Below are positions 60,095-64,000 of a stretch of 64,000 nucleotides of DNA, in pieces. This DNA is from Rossellomorea sp. BNER (GTDB taxonomy: Bacteria > Bacillota > Bacilli > Bacillales > Bacillaceae_B), in contig JANAVG010000012.1 of assembly GCA_024213275.1 (NCBI GenBank), positions 1 to 64,000 of the forward strand. The letters run 5' to 3'. The first letter of the stretch is position 1, and each line of letters begins with the position of its first letter. The notes under the pieces are model-generated. The model ran no database searches and was not told the DNA's origin. It saw only the letters and a list, made by a program, of their open reading frames with translations. A program made the position numbers and the translations under genes.

Positions 60095-62746
60095 TTACTG
60101 TTCTTTTAACTCTTTAATTCTAGTTTCAACTATTGCTTTTTTATCAAGGTAATCCGCTTCTTTTGCTTTTTCTTCATCTACTACTTTTCGCGGAGCTTTA
60201 CTTACAAACTTCTCATTACTTAGTTTACCTTGTACACGTGCCACTTCCTTGTTCCACTTTGCTAGTTCTTTTTCTAAGCGAGCAATTTCTTCTTCAATGT
60301 TGATCAGACCCTTAAGAGGTAAGAACAGTTCGGCACCTGTTATAACGGCTGTCATTGCCTTTTCAGGGACATTGATCTCTGTATTGATCACAAGCTCTTC
60401 TGGGTTACAGAAGCGATCAATGTAAGCTTCATTTTTTTGAAGAATTCCGAGAATCTTTTCGTCTTTCGCTTTAATCATAATCTTAATTTGTTTGCTTAAT
60501 GGTGTATTCACTTCTGCTCTAATATTACGCACCGAACGAATAATTTCAACAAGCAGCTTCATTTCATCGGCTGCAGCATGATCTGAAAGTTCACTATTCA
60601 CAGTAGGCCAAGCTGCTTCTGTAATCGACTCTCCGGTATGAGGAAGGTTTTGCCATATTTCCTCAGTAATGAACGGCATGAATGGATGAAGAAGGCGCAT
60701 TGTGTTGTCAAGAACATACGCAAGTATAGAACGAGTTGTTTTCTTTGCTGCTTCATCTTCTCCATAAAGTGGAAGCTTCGCCATTTCAATATACCAGTCA
60801 CAGAAATCATCCCAAATGAAGTTATAAAGTACGCGCCCAACTTCTCCAAATTCATAACGATCTGCTAATTTTGTCACAGATTCAATTGTGTCATTTAGTC
60901 GAGTAAGGATCCATTTATCTGCGACAGATTTATCACCACTTAGATCAATTTCTTCATAATTTAGCCCATCCATGTTCATTAAAGCGAAACGAGAGGCATT
61001 CCAGATTTTATTAGCAAAATTCCAAACCGATTCAACTTTTTCAATGGAGAATCGTAAATCTTGACCTGGTGAGCTTCCTGTTGAGAGGAAATATCTTAGT
61101 GAGTCTGCACCATATTGATCAATAACATCCATCGGATCAACACCGTTACCAAGGGATTTACTCATTTTACGACCTTCCGCATCACGAACAAGTCCATGAA
61201 TTAGGACATCTTTAAATGGACGTTCTTTTGTAAACTCTAAGCCTTGGAAAATCATCCGAGAAACCCAAAAACCGATAATGTCATATCCAGTAACTAGACA
61301 ATTCGTTGGATAATAACGCTCTAAATCCTTTGATTCTATTTCTGGCCATCCCATTGTTGAAAACGGCCATAAAGCTGAACTAAACCATGTATCTAAGACA
61401 TCAACTTCTTGATTCCAATTCTCACTATCTGCAGGTGGTTCATGATCAACATAAATTTCACCTGTCTCTTTATGATACCAAGCTGGAATTCGATGACCCC
61501 ACCAGAGCTGACGTGAAATACACCAATCTCGGGTATTCTCCATCCAACGCATATAAGTATTATCAAATCGTTCAGGTACAAAGTGAACCTTTTCGTCTGA
61601 CTTCTGTAACTTAATAGCTTCATCTGCTAATGGCTGCATTTTTACAAACCATTGTGTAGATAAATATGGTTCAACAACTGCATTACTTCGTTCAGAATGT
61701 CCAACTGAATGCAAATGCTCTTCAATTTTGAAGAGAACTCCTTGCTCCTTTAGATCCTTAACAATTTGCTTGCGACACTCGAAGCGATCCATCCCTTGAT
61801 ATTTCTTAGCATTTGCATTCATAGAACCGTCTTCGTTCATAACTAGGATTCTCTCAAGATTATGACGATTTCCAATCTCAAAATCATTCGGGTCATGAGC
61901 AGGTGTAATTTTTACCGCACCTGAACCAAATTCCATGTCTACATAATCATCCGCTACGATCGGAATTTCACGATTTGTAATCGGAAGTATAACGCTCTTA
62001 CCAATTAAATGCTTATATCTGGTGTCTTCGGGATGTACGGCAACTGCCGTATCTCCGAGCATTGTCTCAGGACGAGTTGTGGCAATTTCAATATGTCCTG
62101 TGCCATCTGCCAGAGGATACTTCATATGATAAAACGCACCCTGTACATCTTTGTGAATAACCTCAATATCCGAGAGGGCTGTTTTGGTTGCAGGATCCCA
62201 GTTAATTATATATTCTCCGCGATAAATAAGTCCTTTCTTGTAAAGAGTAACAAAAACTTCACGAACCGCTTTTGAAAGTCCTTCATCAAGTGTAAATCTT
62301 TCACGACTGTAATCAAGACCAAGTCCTAATTTAGACCATTGCTGGCGAATGTGTTCAGCGTATTCTTCTTTCCATTTCCACGTTTCTTCAACGAACTTCT
62401 CACGACCAAGATCATATCTCGTTTTGCCTTCATTTCTTAGCTTCTCTTCTACCTTAGCTTGCGTAGCAATTCCTGCATGATCCATACCAGGTAACCACAA
62501 TACATCATATCCTTGCATCCTTTTCATTCGGGTTAAAATATCCTGCAATGTCGTATCCCACGCATGACCAAGGTGGAGTCTCCCCGTTACATTCGGAGGA
62601 GGAATAACGATCGTGTATGGTTCCTTTTCTTGATCATCCTTTGCTTCAAAAAATTTGCCATCTAACCACCATTGATAACGACCCTTCTCAATATTATTTG
62701 GATCGTATTTTGTTGGCATTGTTATTTCTTGTTCGTTTGTTGCCAT
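60095..62746 (-). CDS. valS: Valine--tRNA ligase
   Basis: ValRS charges and edits tRNA-Val. The 883-residue class I enzyme has the HIGH-type motif in [15 protein letters not shown] near 50, the CP1 editing domain (about 190-345), the KMSKS signature in [12 protein letters not shown] near 530, the anticodon domain and the C-terminal coiled-coil arm (about 820-883). AAGGGAGG precedes the ATG. It is controlled by the T-box leader upstream. Confidence 0.97.
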   Translation of the reverse strand: MATNEQEITMPTKYDPNNIEKGRYQWWLDGKFFEAKDDQEKEPYTIVIPPPNVTGRLHLGHAWDTTLQDILTRMKRMQGYDVLWLPGMDHAGIATQAKVEEKLRNEGKTRYDLGREKFVEETWKWKEEYAEHIRQQWSKLGLGLDYSRERFTLDEGLSKAVREVFVTLYKKGLIYRGEYIINWDPATKTALSDIEVIHKDVQGAFYHMKYPLADGTGHIEIATTRPETMLGDTAVAVHPEDTRYKHLIGKSVILPITNREIPIVADDYVDMEFGSGAVKITPAHDPNDFEIGNRHNLERILVMNEDGSMNANAKKYQGMDRFECRKQIVKDLKEQGVLFKIEEHLHSVGHSERSNAVVEPYLSTQWFVKMQPLADEAIKLQKSDEKVHFVPERFDNTYMRWMENTRDWCISRQLWWGHRIPAWYHKETGEIYVDHEPPADSENWNQEVDVLDTWFSSALWPFSTMGWPEIESKDLERYYPTNCLVTGYDIIGFWVSRMIFQGLEFTKERPFKDVLIHGLVRDAEGRKMSKSLGNGVDPMDVIDQYGADSLRYFLSTGSSPGQDLRFSIEKVESVWNFANKIWNASRFALMNMDGLNYEEIDLSGDKSVADKWILTRLNDTIESVTKLADRYEFGEVGRVLYNFIWDDFCDWYIEMAKLPLYGEDEAAKKTTRSILAYVLDNTMRLLHPFMPFITEEIWQNLPHTGESITEAAWPTVNSELSDHAAADEMKLLVEIIRSVRNIRAEVNTPLSKQIKIMIKAKDEKILGILQKNEAYIDRFCNPEELVINTEINVPEKAMTAVITGAELFLPLKGLINIEEEIARLEKELAKWNKEVARVQGKLSNEKFVSKAPRKVVDEEKAKEADYLDKKAIVETRIKELKEQ

Positions 62747-62774
62747 TTGAATATCCTCCCTTAATTTATTCCAA

Positions 62775-63048
62775 ATAAAAAAACTCCTACGTCAAAAGGA
62801 CGAAGGAGTTCATTCGCGGTACCACCTTTTTTTCAAATAAAGGAAAACAACAGATCTTCATTTGAATCTTCATTGAGATAACGGCTATTTAACCGGACTC
62901 TACTACTAGGATTTCATAGAGACTGCTCAAGGGCGACCTTCCAATGTCTATGCTTAGGAATTTCTCAGCAACCATTCCCTCTCTTAAAGCAAGTGACCAT
63001 TGTACTCTTCCCTATCTTTGCAATTCAATCTTTATTAAAATGACTATT
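62775..63048 (-). promoter_or_regulatory. T-box riboswitch of valS (Val specifier)
   Basis: The leader has stem I with AGTA, the T-box motif AGGTGGTACCGCG (62815-62828 region) and the terminator AACTCCTACGTC / GACGAAGGAGTT followed by T residues (62775-62812). Specifier GTC (Val) is inferred at 62935-62937 in GGAAGGTCGCCC. A -10 TATAAT lies at 63054-63059; the best -35 (TTGACG, 63081-63086) is 21 bp away, wider than ideal. Confidence 0.9.
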
Positions 63049-63200
63049 TACTCATTATAGTATCCAAAAACAAATCATTTCGTCAATCATTATTAACATA
63101 TTTTTTTAAAAACATTCTTTTTTTCATAAATATGGGTAAAAGCACAAACATATATTTATTACATATAGTGATGTATATAGAAAAATCGGAGGAGAGAGAG

Positions 63201-63395
63201 ATGAAAAAAAAGTTCAATTATGGCTACTCCTTGCCCCCGTGGTTAAAAACGTGCCGCGATATTTGTAAACAATTCATTATTCCTTTTACGATCTTTCAAG
63301 GAATACGTACTTTCTTCATTCCTACGACCTTTGATGTCCTCCTATTAGCCGTTTTTCTTTTATTGGCTTTTGCCTACCATGCCGAATGGATTTAA
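63201..63395 (+). CDS. Small hypothetical membrane-associated protein
   Basis: A 64-residue frame with CGGAGGAGAG upstream of ATG 63201, so translation is likely; the in-frame start at 63132 has no such site. It has a basic start (KKKFNYGYSLPPWLKTC), a moderately hydrophobic middle and a strong C-terminal span (FDVLLLAVFLLLAFAYHAEW). It is divergent from valS and convergent with ysxE. I do not recognise the family; no function is proposed. Confidence 0.7.
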   Translation: MKKKFNYGYSLPPWLKTCRDICKQFIIPFTIFQGIRTFFIPTTFDVLLLAVFLLLAFAYHAEWI

Positions 63396-63430
63396 AAAGG
63401 AGCTTCTTCACTCTATGTGGAAGCTCCTTC
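63396..63430 (+). terminator. Terminator after the small membrane protein gene
   Basis: AAGGAGCTTC and GAAGCTCCTT (63397-63406, 63420-63429) pair over 10 bp. The right arm lies inside the last codons of ysxE, so the two convergent genes share the hairpin. Confidence 0.7.
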
Positions 63431-64000
63431 TTGTGATTGTTGCTGTTCTTGTTTCTGTCTTTCATATTCATCAATTTTCATAATGATATATTCTGTGTTT
63501 TTGAGGAGCCAAAAATGTCTTTGAATTTTTTTAACAAATTTCATTTCATTACGTTTGGATTTTGGAGTATGAAAATATTTTTTAACAACTGAAATAACAG
63601 TGCTTGGATAGGCAAGATAGCTTAACAATAATTTCATCTCTTCATTTCGAAACGAAATATGCTGAAAATAGGTCATCAACCAATCTAAACACTCGTCATA
63701 ATATTTGGGGTATGATTTCAATGTTCGTGATAAAAATGGTAATAGGTCATGAATAGGGGACCCTACTCTCGTTCCTTCAAAATTGTGAAAGTATCCATAA
63801 CCTCTTTCATCATAAAGAAAGTGCTCTGACGATATCTTTCCATGTACAATGACCGTTCTTACTTTATCCTGATCCTTTGTTTCTTCATACCACTCATCTA
63901 ATTTCTTCCTTGAAAACCTTAACGCTTGGGATACATCATGATAGTATAAACAATAAATTAATTGAAAGGGCGATAAATAGGTTTCTTTTTCACAATCTTC
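63413..64000 (-). CDS. ysxE: YsxE-type spore coat protein, C-terminal part (partial)
   Basis: The frame enters at the right edge and ends with TAG at 63413-63415; 195 residues are visible, against about 340 for B. subtilis YsxE. The kinase-like fold is seen in VIVHGKISSEHFLYDERG, where the catalytic Asp of HGD is replaced by Lys, so it is probably not an active kinase. YHDVSQALRFSRKKLDEWYE and DLLPFLSRTLKSYPKYYDECL match the family pattern. YsxE works with SpoVID/SafA in coat encasement; spoVID should follow beyond the edge. Confidence 0.9.
   Translation of the reverse strand, partial: EDCEKETYLSPFQLIYCLYYHDVSQALRFSRKKLDEWYEETKDQDKVRTVIVHGKISSEHFLYDERGYGYFHNFEGTRVGSPIHDLLPFLSRTLKSYPKYYDECLDWLMTYFQHISFRNEEMKLLLSYLAYPSTVISVVKKYFHTPKSKRNEMKFVKKIQRHFWLLKNTEYIIMKIDEYERQKQEQQQSQEGAST

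Overview
The window is chromosomal DNA from an AT-rich, endospore-forming member of the Bacillaceae in the broad sense. The gene order matches the well-known Bacillus subtilis stretch from rarA/tcdA (yrvN-yrvM) through aspS-hisS, relA, recJ, secDF, spoVB, tgt-queA, ruvAB, bofC, safA, nadABC, pheAB, obg-spo0B, rpmA-rplU, spoIVFAB, minCD, mreBCD, radC-maf, spoIIB, comC, folC, valS and ysxE. Strong AGGAGG-type ribosome sites, T-box leaders, a 6S RNA, an L21 leader and many sporulation genes support this. I cannot name the species from sequence alone.

Layout. 1-6450: rarA on the plus strand, then a minus-strand accessory block with a permease, a GntR/YtrA-type repressor, two ABC ATPases and a second permease behind an autoregulation-type operator, then tcdA. 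6830-12900: 6S RNA, the hisS-aspS operon under a His T-box, the small gene yrzK (absent from the supplied open-frame list because it is only 58 codons) and an SH3b-amidase. 12900-26600: dtd, relA, apt, recJ, lapA-type gene, a CDF metal exporter, secDF, comN, spoVB and small membrane proteins. 26590-38960: yajC, tgt-queA (queuosine), ruvAB, bofC, coxA-like, a CotS-type coat kinase homologue, safA and nadBCA. 39629-49880: nifS-niaR (divergent to nadBCA), pheA/pheB, obg-spo0B, rplU-prp-rpmA, an RNase E/G and spoIVFA-spoIVFB. 50154-64000: minCD, mreBCD, radC, maf, spoIIB, comC, folC, valS with a Val T-box, a small membrane protein and the 3' part of ysxE, which runs off the right edge.

The genes are mostly core: translation and its control (three RNA leaders, two of them reading tRNA charging), cell shape and division (mre, min), the sigma-K checkpoint (bofC, spoIVFA, spoIVFB), coat assembly (safA, coat kinases), and NAD synthesis with its repressor.

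The least ordinary part is the intergenic DNA. I count fourteen copies of three dispersed repeat families. Families A (about 220 bp, GC-rich core) and B (about 160 bp, AT-rich core) have unrelated cores but the same inverted ends, and lie mainly in 5' regions, in several places inside operons or leaders. Family C (about 115 bp, GGGGCTGTCCC-type ends) lies next to gene 3' ends in every case. Other unexplained items are a frameshifted 35-residue membrane peptide upstream of comC, three tandem near-palindromes at the yajC terminator, a long GC-rich inverted repeat between rpmA and spo0B, and a coat-kinase gene whose start codon sits directly behind a terminator with no visible ribosome site. I found no CRISPR array, tRNA, rRNA, prophage or transposase gene.
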